Source: Hymenobacter sp.
GTDB lineage: Bacteria > Bacteroidota > Bacteroidia > Cytophagales > Hymenobacteraceae
Direction: 5' to 3'
Length of the DNA stretch: 27,131 bases
Assembly: GCA_025362615.1 (NCBI GenBank)
Contig: JANYFQ010000392.1
Location: 1-27,131 of the forward strand
The position numbers and the translations under genes were made by a program. Of the stretch, positions 15,607 through 22,092 are shown piece after piece (position 1 is the first letter of the stretch; the number at the start of each line of letters is the position of its first letter). The notes under the pieces are model-generated. The model did not search any database, was not told the DNA's origin, and worked only from the letters and a program-made list of their open reading frames with translations.

Positions 15607-16311
15607 CTAGGCCGGGTATTGATACCCGTAGAGCGACGCAATTTTCTTCTTTTTCAGCTTCTCCACCTTCATCGTCATCTTCACGTCGGCGGTGGGCCGG
15701 TCGCGGTCGCCTTTGGGCACTTTGGCGATTTTATCAATCACCTCCAGCCCCTGAATCACCTGCCCGAACACAGAGTATTGTCCGTCCAAAAAGTGGGTGC
15801 CGTCGTGGTTTTCGACCAAGTAAAACTGGCTGTTGCTGCTGGGCGTACCGGCCGGGCCGCCCTGCCGGGCAGCGGCCACGGCCCCGTAATTATGCTGATG
15901 GCCAGGCACTAACTCGGCCGGAATCGTGGGGTCGGTGGGTTGGCCCATGCCGTCGTCGTTGGGGTCGGCGTTCTTGGTATTGGCGTCGCCGCCCTGCACC
16001 ATAAACCCCTCAATGACGCGGTGAAACGTGGTGCCGTTGTAAAACCCGCTCTGGGCTTTTTGCAGGAAATTGGCCCGGTGCAAGGGCGTGTCCTCGAACA
16101 AGATAAGGCGGATGATGCCCTGGTCGGTGGTGATGGTCACGACTTCGTCTTTGCTGCTTTTTTTAGCCGGCTTCGGGGCTTTCGGCTCTTTGATTTTGAC
16201 CTTCACTTTTCCCTCGGGAGCGGGCATGGAGCTAGTTTGAGCCAGAGCGGGCGCAGTCAGCAGGCCCAGCGACAGCATCAGCGGCAACAAGCCGCGCATT
16301 GGTATTTTCAT
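15607..16311 (-). CDS. Exported cyclophilin-type peptidyl-prolyl isomerase
   Basis: This 234-aa protein catalyses cis-trans isomerisation of prolyl bonds in exported proteins. A signal peptide (LLPLMLSLGLLTAPALAQ, cleavage near residue 25) is followed by a Lys/Pro-rich linker to about residue 54. The cyclophilin domain then runs from VVTITTDQGIIRLILF to about residue 220. The signature FHRVIEGFMVQGGD holds the catalytic Arg and the Gln; SSNSQFYLVE and YSVFGQVIQGLEVID are also typical. The C-terminal KKKKIASLYGYQYPA is a lineage-specific tail. A -7 box (TAGTTTTG on the minus strand) lies 28 nt before the ATG. The gene heads a probable two-gene unit with the RmlD-like reductase. Confidence 0.93.
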   Translation of the reverse strand: MKIPMRGLLPLMLSLGLLTAPALAQTSSMPAPEGKVKVKIKEPKAPKPAKKSSKDEVVTITTDQGIIRLILFEDTPLHRANFLQKAQSGFYNGTTFHRVIEGFMVQGGDANTKNADPNDDGMGQPTDPTIPAELVPGHQHNYGAVAAARQGGPAGTPSSNSQFYLVENHDGTHFLDGQYSVFGQVIQGLEVIDKIAKVPKGDRDRPTADVKMTMKVEKLKKKKIASLYGYQYPA

Positions 16312-16338
16312 GAGTCAATCAAACAAAAGTTCAGGCCG

Positions 16339-16346
16339 CAAAACTA
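16339..16346 (-). promoter_or_regulatory. Predicted -7 box for the cyclophilin-rmlD-like unit
   Basis: TAGTTTTG on the minus strand matches TAnnTTTG and lies 28 nt before ATG 16311. No well-spaced TTG was found for the -33 element. Confidence 0.5.
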
Positions 16347-16394
16347 CAACGGCGCAAGCGGGTTGCTTTTTTTGCCTCCGACGGCCCAACCGTT

Positions 16395-17330
16395 TCAGAC
16401 GCTTTGCGTGGCCCGGATACCCGCCAGAATTTCGCGCCCGCCCCGTGCCAGCACACTAGTGGCCACGGCCGCGCCCAGCGCCTCGGCCGTGGCCAGGGTG
16501 GCATCGCCCGAAAACATGGCCTCCACCAACTCGCTGCCATCGAGCGAAATAAGGCCGCCGTGCAGCCGTAGCTCGCCTGCTTCGTCCAGCCGGGCCAGCG
16601 CGAACGACGGGATGCTGCACCCGCCCTCCATGATTTGCAAAAACCCCCGCTCGGCCACGAGGCACAAGTGGGTGAGCGGGTGGTTGAGAGCGGCCCTGAT
16701 TTGGGCTTTGAGTTTGGCGTCCAGGCCCTTAGCGCACTCGATGGCGATGCTGCCCTGCCCCGTGGCGGGCACAAACACGTCGGCCGGCAGCGTGTGGCGC
16801 ACCAGGTGTTCGTAGCCCATCCGATGCACGCCCGCGTAGGCCAGCACCAGCCCGTCGTACTGCCCTTCTTCGAGCTTGCGGAGGCGGGTTTGCAGGTTGC
16901 CCCGCGCTTCGGCGGTTTTGGCGTGGGGGTAGTAGCGGCGCAGTTGCGCTTTGCGACGGGCGCTGCTGGTGCCCAGCACAATACCAACTTTGTTGAGGTC
17001 GAGTTCGGGCTGAAAACTCAGGATTACGTCGTTCACCGGCTCGCGCTCCAGGAAGGCCAGTAGCTCCAAATCGGGCGCGATGCTGCTCTGTACGTCTTTG
17101 GCCGAATGCACGGCGAGGTGGGTTTCGCCCCGGCGCAGGCTGTCTTCCAACTCCTGCGTAAACACGCCCTTGCTCCCGATTTTAGCCAGCGAACGGTCCT
17201 GCACGGCATCGCCGGTGGTTTGCATCGGCACGATTTCGGTGGCCAGCCCCGCCGCGTTGAGCAGGCCCGCAACGTGTTCGGTTTGCCAGAGGGCGAGGCG
17301 AGAGGCGCGGGTAGCAAGGCGGAGGGTCAT
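16395..17330 (-). CDS. hemC: Hydroxymethylbilane synthase (porphobilinogen deaminase)
   Basis: HemC joins four porphobilinogen molecules into hydroxymethylbilane in haem synthesis. The 311-aa length is normal. ATG 17330 is chosen because the protein then opens with MTLRLATRASRLALWQTEHV, the standard start; the in-frame sequence upstream is only translated repeat. Landmarks are HSAKDV with the catalytic Asp (residue 79), GTSSARRKAQL (120-130), GNLQTRLRKL (144-153) and the dipyrromethane-cofactor Cys in EGGCSIPSF (Cys238). The gene stands apart from other haem genes here. Its promoter (TTG, 18 bp, TAATTTTG) lies at 17400-17428, so the leader RNA contains two REP-type hairpins before the start codon. 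Confidence 0.96.
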   Translation of the reverse strand: MTLRLATRASRLALWQTEHVAGLLNAAGLATEIVPMQTTGDAVQDRSLAKIGSKGVFTQELEDSLRRGETHLAVHSAKDVQSSIAPDLELLAFLEREPVNDVILSFQPELDLNKVGIVLGTSSARRKAQLRRYYPHAKTAEARGNLQTRLRKLEEGQYDGLVLAYAGVHRMGYEHLVRHTLPADVFVPATGQGSIAIECAKGLDAKLKAQIRAALNHPLTHLCLVAERGFLQIMEGGCSIPSFALARLDEAGELRLHGGLISLDGSELVEAMFSGDATLATAEALGAAVATSVLARGGREILAGIRATQSV

Positions 17331-17343
17331 GGTTTTGCGGTAA

Positions 17344-17394
17344 CGCGGGTTTTCAACCCGCGAGTGATGACGTAACGCGGGTTTTCTACCCGCG
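17344..17394. repeat. Two tandem REP-like hairpins in the hemC leader
   Basis: CGCGGGTTTTCAACCCGCG (17344-17362) and CGCGGGTTTTCTACCCGCG (17376-17394) are near-perfect palindromes, each preceded by GTAA and 32 bp apart. They belong to the family also found at 17577-17595, 21240-21258, 21308-21326 and 21339-21357. Confidence 0.88.
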
Positions 17395-17399
17395 AGTGG

Positions 17400-17428
17400 C
17401 AAAATTATAATTGATGTTACGCGGGCAA
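17400..17428 (-). promoter_or_regulatory. Predicted hemC promoter
   Basis: On the minus strand TTG (17428-17426), an 18-bp spacer and TAATTTTG (17407-17400) match the Bacteroidota -33/-7 promoter. The spacer and -33 element overlap the left arm of a 15-bp inverted repeat (17412-17426). Confidence 0.65.
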
Positions 17429-17549
17429 TTTTAGTGCCTTGTGTTTCAGGTTGTTTCTCGTTGCTGGTTTCTTGTTTCTTGTTGCATTCGGGCCTCAAAA
17501 CCGCTCAGAAGCCACGAACAAGAAACGAGAAACAGCCCGCGTAACATCA
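17412..17549. repeat. 138-bp element with 15-bp terminal inverted repeats
   Basis: TGATGTTACGCGGGC (17412-17426) and GCCCGCGTAACATCA (17535-17549) are exact reverse complements. Inside, the T-rich TTTCTCGTTGCTGGTTTCTTG stretch near 17452 is partly complementary to AACAAGAAACGAGAAAC (17518-17534), so the element folds as a nested stem. It carries no gene and looks like a small non-autonomous element or compound repeat between hemC and holB. Confidence 0.7.
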
Positions 17550-17562
17550 GTTACAAAACAGC

Positions 17563-17595
17563 CAACCGGCCCGACGCGCGGGTTGAAAACCCGCG
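17563..17595. repeat. REP-like hairpin with 14-bp extension, touching the holB stop codon
   Basis: The hairpin at 17577-17595 plus CAACCGGCCCGACG (17563-17576) is, as reverse complement, identical over 33 bp to 21240-21272. The hairpin abuts the stop codon of holB (17596-17598), whose TAA is the TAA of the repeat's usual GTAA flank. Confidence 0.85.
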
Positions 17596-18735
17596 TTACT
17601 GCCCCCGCAACTGCTCGCCCAGCCGCAATGAGCTGTCCACGAACACCATGCGCGGGTTGGCGTTGCGCTCGATGTGGTAGTGCGCGTCGGTCAGCTCCTT
17701 GGTGATGGCATCGGCGTTGCCGGGGTTTACGGATTTAGCGAAACCCGTCACAAAGGGCTCTTCCTCCGGCGGCAGGGGCGGCACCAGGCGCGGGTCGAGG
17801 CCGAAGAGCAACGATTTTCGCACCAGCACCAGGGCGTAGGCCAGCAGCTCCTTTTGGTTTTCGCGGCCTTGCTTCTGAAACTCTTCGCTGAGTTTGAGGA
17901 TGGCCCCGGCTTCGGTTTGGTACTTGAAACACAGGCGCATCCAGCGCCGGAAGAAATCGAAATGGTCGTGGTCGGCGCTTTGGGTTTCGCTGGCCAGTGC
18001 CGTGCCCAGGCTGCCGTCGGCGAGGCGGGCGAGTTGCCGGGCGCGGGCTTCGGGCAGGTGCCGCACGTCGCGCAGGTAAGCGGTAAGGTCGTCCTCCGAA
18101 AAAGGCCGCACCGCCACGGGCTGCACCCGGCTCAAAATAGTGGGCAACAGCCGCTCCGGCGCGTGGCTGACGAGCAAAAACACCGTGGCGGGCGGCGGCT
18201 CTTCCAGCAGCTTCAGCACGGCGTTGGCCGCCGCCGGGTGCATCAGCTCCGGCTGCCAGACGATGACAATTTTGTGCCGCGCCTCAAACGCCTTGAGGCT
18301 CACGAGCTTCAAAATTTGCCCGGCTTCCTCTTTGGAAATGTTACCCTGCTTGTTTTCGGCCCCGATGTGTTGCAGCCAATCGTTGAGGCCCTGGTACGGG
18401 TTGTCGAGCACGAACGCCCGCCAATCGGCCATAAACTTATGACTAACAGCATCTTTACTCACCGCCTTCGTCGTCGTGACGGGCACAATGAAATTCAAAT
18501 CGGGGTGCGCCAGCTTGGCCGTTTTGAAGCAGGCCGGGCAGGTGCCGCAACTGTCGTCGGCATCGGCGGCGCGGCCTTCGCAGTTCAGGTACTGGGCGTA
18601 GGCCAGCGCCAGCGGCAGCGCCGCCCCGCCCTCGCTGCCCCGAAAAAGCTGGGCGTGCGCTACGTGGTTGCGCTGCACCGATTGGCGCAGTAGCTGTTTG
18701 ACGGCGAGTTGGTTGGGAATATCCTTGAAAAGCAC
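17596..18735 (-). CDS. holB: DNA polymerase III delta' subunit
   Basis: This clamp-loader subunit helps place the sliding clamp on DNA. GTG 18735 is preferred: it gives a 379-aa protein opening with VLFKDIPNQLAVKQLL, the usual start of Bacteroidota HolB. A further in-frame GTG at 18777 lies inside a repeat hairpin. Features are HAQLFRGSEGGAALPLALAY, a P-loop lacking the GKT, as expected for non-hydrolysing delta'; a zinc-type cluster C...CGTCPAC (about residues 52-68); NAVLKLLEEPPPATVFLLVS (about 185-205); and TILSRV where most delta' proteins have SRC. The C-terminal helical collar follows from about 260. It is encoded downstream of the GlmU-like gene with about 100 bp between, filled by a 31-bp hairpin. 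Confidence 0.92.
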   Translation of the reverse strand: MLFKDIPNQLAVKQLLRQSVQRNHVAHAQLFRGSEGGAALPLALAYAQYLNCEGRAADADDSCGTCPACFKTAKLAHPDLNFIVPVTTTKAVSKDAVSHKFMADWRAFVLDNPYQGLNDWLQHIGAENKQGNISKEEAGQILKLVSLKAFEARHKIVIVWQPELMHPAAANAVLKLLEEPPPATVFLLVSHAPERLLPTILSRVQPVAVRPFSEDDLTAYLRDVRHLPEARARQLARLADGSLGTALASETQSADHDHFDFFRRWMRLCFKYQTEAGAILKLSEEFQKQGRENQKELLAYALVLVRKSLLFGLDPRLVPPLPPEEEPFVTGFAKSVNPGNADAITKELTDAHYHIERNANPRMVFVDSSLRLGEQLRGQ

Positions 18736-18761
18736 TTTTGTGTGTCGCTGGAATGATTTTT

Positions 18762-18833
18762 CTCGCACAAAGTTCACAGAGTTTCACGGAGTAGTCAAAA
18801 AAACTCCGTGAAACTCTGTGAACTCTGTGCGAG
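18762..18833. repeat. 31-bp inverted repeat hairpin (CTCTGTG family)
   Basis: Arms at 18762-18792 and 18803-18833 pair along 31 bp with one mismatch, with a 10-nt A-rich loop. The core is GTTCACAGAGTTTCACGGAGT. It sits between the GlmU-like gene and holB. A diverged half copy occurs at 27094-27131, so this is a dispersed repeat. On the RNA it would form a very stable stem. Confidence 0.92.
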
Positions 18834-18837
18834 TCGG

Positions 18838-20043
18838 TTATTTCGCTTTCTCCCAAACTCTATCGGCCATGGTTTCCTCAAAAATGTGCTGCATAATGCC
18901 CTGCTCCACGGCATCAAACGGCAGCCCGCGCCGGGCCATCACGCGCTCGGCCACTTCGGCTACTTTCGGCAGTTTGAAGGTTTCAAACCCGGCCGCGCCG
19001 CCCCAGCTAAAGCTCGGAATGAACTGCCTCGGGAAGCCCGCGCCGAAAATATTGGCCCCCACGCCCACCACCGTGCCGGTGTTGAACATCGTGTTGATGC
19101 CGCATTTGCTGTGGTCGCCCATCAATAACCCGCAGAACGTCTGGCCGGTATCCACGAATCGGCCGACGGCGTGGCTCCAGACCTTGACGGGCGCGTAGTT
19201 GTTTTTGAGGTTGCTCGTGTTGGTATCGGCCCCCAGGTTGCACCACTCGCCGATGACGGAGTTGCCGAGGTAGCCGTCGTGGCCTTTGTTGCTGAAACCC
19301 AGCAGAATACTATTGCCCACTTCGCCGCCCACCTTGCAATACGGGCCGATGGTGTTGTCGCCGCGCAGCTTGGCTCCGGCGTTTACGTGGCTGCCTTCGC
19401 CCAGCGCGAGCGGCCCTTTGATGATGGCTCCTTCGTGGATTTGCGAATTTTTGGCCAGGTAAATCGGTCCGTCTTCGGCGTTGAGAATGGCGGCGCGAAT
19501 TTTCACGCCCTCCTCAATAAAAATATTTTCGGCCCCGTACACAATCGTGTGCGCGTCGCCGACGGGTTGCGAGGTGCGGCCGTGCGTGAGCAGCGCAAAA
19601 TCGCGGCGGATTTCGGCCCCGTTGTGCAAAAACAAGTGCCAGGGCCGGCTGATGACCGTGACCGGGCCAGCCGCTTCCGTGCGCGTCAGTTCCAGCGCAA
19701 ATAAATCGGCAACCAACGTGGCTTCTGGCAGATGCGCGGCCACCAGTACGTCGCCCGCGTACAAGCCCTGGCCGGGCTCTAATGCCTGTACCTGCCCGGT
19801 AAGCAGGTCGTCGGGGCATACCGCCCCGTTGATGGCCAGCACCGGTCCGCCGTCCGCTAACGCTGGGAATTTGGCTTGCAAATACGCTTCGGTGCGGTAG
19901 CCCACGGCCGTGGCTAGCAACCGGTGCTGCCACTTTTCGGCGATGGTGAGGATGCCGCACCGCAACGCGCCCACCGGCCGCGTAAACGTCAGTGGCAACA
20001 GGTGCGGGCGGATGGCCGGGTCGTCAAAAAACAACAAGTTCAT
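18838..20043 (-). CDS. GlmU-like sugar nucleotidyltransferase (Bacteroidota type)
   Basis: This 401-aa protein matches the alternative GlmU family of Bacteroidota, thought to make UDP-GlcNAc through uridylyl- and acetyl-transferase domains. ATG 20043 gives MNLLFFDDPAIRPHLLPLTF, followed by TRPVGALRCGILTIAEKWQ, the family N-terminal signature. Residues 1-175 are a reduced nucleotidyltransferase domain. Residues about 180-370 are a left-handed beta-helix of hexapeptide repeats (IKGPLALGEGSHVNAGAKL, GDNTIGPYCKVGGEV, DGYLGNSVIGEWCNLGADTN). A helical tail follows. In-frame sequence upstream of 20043 includes a repeat and a terminator and is not coding. A -7 box TAGATTTG (20085-20092, minus strand) lies 41 nt upstream. 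The exact substrate is inferred from family knowledge. Confidence 0.9.
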   Translation of the reverse strand: MNLLFFDDPAIRPHLLPLTFTRPVGALRCGILTIAEKWQHRLLATAVGYRTEAYLQAKFPALADGGPVLAINGAVCPDDLLTGQVQALEPGQGLYAGDVLVAAHLPEATLVADLFALELTRTEAAGPVTVISRPWHLFLHNGAEIRRDFALLTHGRTSQPVGDAHTIVYGAENIFIEEGVKIRAAILNAEDGPIYLAKNSQIHEGAIIKGPLALGEGSHVNAGAKLRGDNTIGPYCKVGGEVGNSILLGFSNKGHDGYLGNSVIGEWCNLGADTNTSNLKNNYAPVKVWSHAVGRFVDTGQTFCGLLMGDHSKCGINTMFNTGTVVGVGANIFGAGFPRQFIPSFSWGGAAGFETFKLPKVAEVAERVMARRGLPFDAVEQGIMQHIFEETMADRVWEKAK

Positions 20044-20084
20044 GTTTTTAGCTGATAGCTGATAGCGGTTAGCTTTCGCTACTG

Positions 20085-20092
20085 CAAATCTA
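20085..20092 (-). promoter_or_regulatory. Predicted -7 box for the GlmU-like gene
   Basis: TAGATTTG on the minus strand, 41 nt before ATG 20043. The nearest upstream TTG leaves a 25-bp spacer, longer than usual. Confidence 0.5.
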
Positions 20093-20118
20093 CGGCCCTT
20101 CCCGCCGGGACAGCCCAC

Positions 20119-20153
20119 AAAAAACCCCTTCCGGCCAGAGCCAAAAGGGGTTT
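20119..20153 (-). terminator. Intrinsic terminator of rpmE
   Basis: Read on the minus strand, AAACCCCTT pairs with AAGGGGTTT around a 14-nt loop and is followed by a T-tract. It lies about 50 nt after the rpmE stop. Confidence 0.82.
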
Positions 20154-20202
20154 CCAATAAAAAGCTAACAGCTATCAGCCGTAAGCTAACAGCCAAAAAA
20201 AT

Positions 20203-20472
20203 CTATTCCTTATTGGCGCTGTTCTGCTCCTTCTTGGCGTAGCGGGTGCGGAATTTTTCCACGCGGCCGGCCGTGTCGATGAACATATTTTTGCCCGTGT
20301 AGAAGGGGTGCGAGGCGCTGCTCACTTCAATTTTCACGAGGGGATAGGTTTTGCCGTCCTCCATCGTGATGGTGTCGGTGGGCTTCATCGTCGAGCGGGT
20401 GATGAACTTAAAGTCCGACGAACCGTCCTGGAACACAACTTCCTGGTACTCGGGGTGGATGTCCTTTTTCAT
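20203..20472 (-). CDS. rpmE2: 50S ribosomal protein L31, type B
   Basis: This 89-aa protein of the large ribosomal subunit begins MKKDIHPEYQEVVFQDGSSD and contains FKFITRSTM and SSASHPFYTGKNMFIDTAGR, followed by VEKFRTRY, the hallmark of L31. It has no zinc-binding cysteines, so it is the zinc-independent type B form, the usual one in Bacteroidota. The promoter is clear (TTG, 20 bp, TACTTTTG at 20557-20527) and a terminator follows, so it forms a single-gene unit. The leader of about 45 nt contains a short CCGC/GCGG stem near 20505 that could take part in autoregulation, but this is weak. Confidence 0.96.
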   Translation of the reverse strand: MKKDIHPEYQEVVFQDGSSDFKFITRSTMKPTDTITMEDGKTYPLVKIEVSSASHPFYTGKNMFIDTAGRVEKFRTRYAKKEQNSANKE

Positions 20473-20526
20473 TATGTTTGGGGAGTTTTAAACCATTGAA
20501 CCCCGCCATTTTCGCGGAAGGGACTG

Positions 20527-20557
20527 CAAAAGTACGGCGAATGAAGCAGATAGGCAA
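20527..20557 (-). promoter_or_regulatory. Predicted rpmE promoter
   Basis: On the minus strand TTG (20557-20555), 20 bp, TACTTTTG (20534-20527): an exact Bacteroidota sigma-70 promoter, 55 nt upstream of the ATG. Confidence 0.78.
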
Positions 20558-20731
20558 CTCCCCGGCCGTTGTTTCTTGTGGCCGACAACTTGATTTCTTG
20601 CGGCATTGCTAAACCTTGCAGCGTAGCGGGCACCCATCCAGCGCATCTTTTTGAGCAAAATAATACCGCTGTCAACCAGCCAACCGCCGCCAAAAGCCCC
20701 CAACGCCTTACACTACTTGGACAAAATGTAT

Positions 20732-20739
20732 TACTTTTG
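20732..20739 (+). promoter_or_regulatory. Predicted -7 box for the FN3-like gene
   Basis: TACTTTTG matches TAnnTTTG and lies 34 nt before ATG 20774. The only nearby TTG (20717-20719) is too close for a normal -33 element. Confidence 0.5.
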
Positions 20740-20773
20740 AAGTAGGTTACTATTCCCGGCCTGCCCGCTGCGT

Positions 20774-21232
20774 ATGCAGAAACGCTTACCCGACTCCCCG
20801 CTCATCAGCCGCCAGCTTACCCTGACGCTGCTGTTTGTGCTGTGCAGTGCCGTGGCAGCCTGGGCCGTAACGCTCATGCTGTTCACGGCCGCCTACGATG
20901 GCTCGAACGTGCGCGTGGAGTGGGAAGTGAGTTCTGAGGCCGACGTGACGGGCTTTGACCTGGCCCGCAAAGGTGCCGCCGAGCCAGCCTTTCAATTGGT
21001 AAGCAGCGTGGTGCCCACTGGCCAGCGCCGCTACCAGTACCTCGACACCAACGTCTATCGCCCGGCTGCCGGCACCCCCGGCACCAGCAACGGAGCTCTC
21101 GCCGGCGGCCCCTTCACGTACCGCCTCACCATCCACAGCCCGAGCGGCGACCAGAATTATTCGACCCTGCTGGCCGGTACGCCGAGCGCCGTGCAGCGGT
21201 CGTGGGGCACAATTAAGTCGATGTTTCGGTAG
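20774..21232 (+). CDS. Small exported or membrane-anchored FN3-like protein
   Basis: This 152-aa protein has a hydrophobic segment LTLTLLFVLCSAVAAWAVTL (residues about 15-35) after a polar N-terminus, acting as signal peptide or anchor. The remainder is a single beta-sandwich. SNVRVEWEVSSEADVTGFDL and FQLVSSVVPTGQRRYQYLD follow the pattern of FN3-like modules that in Bacteroidota often precede T9SS tails (usual form WxTxSExxxxGFxVxRS). Here no sorting tail follows; the protein ends SWGTIKSMFR. The function is unknown. A -7 box lies 34 nt upstream. REP-like hairpins begin 8 bp after the stop. Confidence 0.75.
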   Translation: MQKRLPDSPLISRQLTLTLLFVLCSAVAAWAVTLMLFTAAYDGSNVRVEWEVSSEADVTGFDLARKGAAEPAFQLVSSVVPTGQRRYQYLDTNVYRPAAGTPGTSNGALAGGPFTYRLTIHSPSGDQNYSTLLAGTPSAVQRSWGTIKSMFR

Positions 21233-21239
21233 TGGGTAG

Positions 21240-21357
21240 CGCGGGTTTTCAACCCGCGCGTCGGGCCGGTTGAACAAGTCACAATAAGCAGGTTTTTAGT
21301 GCTGATTCGCGGGTTGAAAACCCGCGTTACCCTCAATGCGCGGGTTGAAAACCCGCG
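21240..21357. repeat. Cluster of three REP-like hairpins
   Basis: Hairpins at 21240-21258 (top-strand form CGCGGGTTTTCAACCCGCG), 21308-21326 and 21339-21357 (both in the opposite orientation, CGCGGGTTGAAAACCCGCG). The first is followed by CGTCGGGCCGGTTG, the same extension as the copy beside holB. Mixed orientation recalls BIME-type clusters. The cluster fills the gap between the FN3-like gene and rdgB. Confidence 0.9.
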
Positions 21358-21364
21358 CTACCCC

Positions 21365-21952
21365 ATGCGTCTCTGCTTCGCCTCCAACAACGCCCACAAG
21401 CTGGACGAAATCCGGTCTTTGCTGCCGGCCCACATCACCCTGTTGAGCCTGGTCGACATTGGTTGTTCCGAGGAGCTGCCCGAAACCCAGCATACCCTGG
21501 AAGGCAATGCCCGCCAAAAAGCCGACTACGTGCGCGACCACTACGGAGTAGCCTGTTTTGCCGATGATACTGGTTTGGAAGTGAATGCGTTGCACGGCGC
21601 ACCGGGCGTGTATTCGGCTCGCTACGCCGGCCCGCAACGCCTGGCGGCCGACAACTTAGCCAAGCTGATACAAGAACTGTCCGGCAGCGCCGACCGCAGC
21701 GCCGCCTTCCGCACCGTAGTGGCCCTGAGTGGCTTGCCCGGCCAAGCTACTCGCACCTTCGCCGGTGAGGTGGCCGGACACATTGCTGAGGCTCCGCGCG
21801 GCACCGGTGGCTTCGGCTACGACCCAATTTTTGTGCCCGCCGAGGGCGATGGCCGCACTTTCGCGGAAATGAGCGGGACCGAAAAAAACCAGATTAGCCA
21901 CCGGGCACGAGCCGTAGCGGCGCTGATTTCGCATTTCGCATTTAACATTTAG
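21365..21952 (+). CDS. rdgB: RdgB/HAM1-family non-canonical purine NTP pyrophosphatase
   Basis: The enzyme hydrolyses dITP, XTP and related damaged nucleotides to the monophosphates, keeping them out of DNA and RNA. ATG 21365 gives the standard opening MRLCFASNNAHKLDEI; in-frame sequence upstream is translated REP repeat. Motifs in order are FASNNAHKLDEI (substrate loop, residues 5-16), LEGNARQKA, CFADDTGLEVNAL with the catalytic acidic pair (about 62-72), GAPGVYSARYAG, GTGGFGYDPIF (about 147-157) and ISHRARAV near the end. The 195-aa length is normal. The last codons (FAFNI) run into an AT-rich repeat, so the C-terminus may have been altered by repeat insertion. Co-transcription with the upstream gene is possible. 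Confidence 0.96.
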   Translation: MRLCFASNNAHKLDEIRSLLPAHITLLSLVDIGCSEELPETQHTLEGNARQKADYVRDHYGVACFADDTGLEVNALHGAPGVYSARYAGPQRLAADNLAKLIQELSGSADRSAAFRTVVALSGLPGQATRTFAGEVAGHIAEAPRGTGGFGYDPIFVPAEGDGRTFAEMSGTEKNQISHRARAVAALISHFAFNI

Positions 21953-22092
21953 CATTCAACCATTTTATTGTTGATTGACGACGGTTTTTGGTGCCTCATT
22001 GGGCAGAGCGTTTACCTTTGCGAGCCTCGCGTAGCGCCTGCAAAGTCACGCCCGTTGTTAAATGTTAAATGTTAAATGTTAAATGTTAAATG
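21930..22092. repeat. Inverted TTAAATG/CATTTAA repeats around the udk promoter
   Basis: Units like GCATTTCGCATTTAACATTTAG (21931-21952) overlap the end of rdgB. Five tandem 7-bp GTTAAAT units at 22057-22092 lie in the opposite sense. Between them is the udk promoter. The last units contain the udk start codon. Confidence 0.8.
21987..22020 (+). promoter_or_regulatory. Predicted udk promoter
   Basis: TTTG (21987-21990), 22 bp, TACCTTTG (22013-22020). Transcription would start near 22027, leaving the tandem TTAAATG units in the leader. Confidence 0.65.

Larger units (their letters stand above)
20050..20193. repeat. AGCTGATAGC-type inverted repeat pair
   Basis: The left copy, 20050-20076, contains GCTGATAGC and GTTAGCTTT. 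The right copy, 20161-20193, contains AAAGCTAAC, GCTATCAGC and a further GCTAACAGC. They are in inverted orientation and flank the rpmE terminator and the promoter of the GlmU-like gene. Confidence 0.75.
20473..20773. other. Intergenic region between rpmE and the plus-strand genes
   Basis: It holds the rpmE promoter at its left end and a TACTTTTG box at 20732-20739 on the plus strand before the FN3-like gene. Minus-strand reading frames in 20472-20703 have no signal or family resemblance. Nothing else was recognised. Confidence 0.5.

Noticed and set aside
17331..17498. N-terminal extension of HemC
   Set aside because: It is a translation of REP hairpins and a nested repeat (containing RVENPRYRKT); the standard HemC start is at 17330.
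20472..20703. Minus-strand frames upstream of rpmE
   Set aside because: They cover the rpmE promoter and leader and show no coding character.
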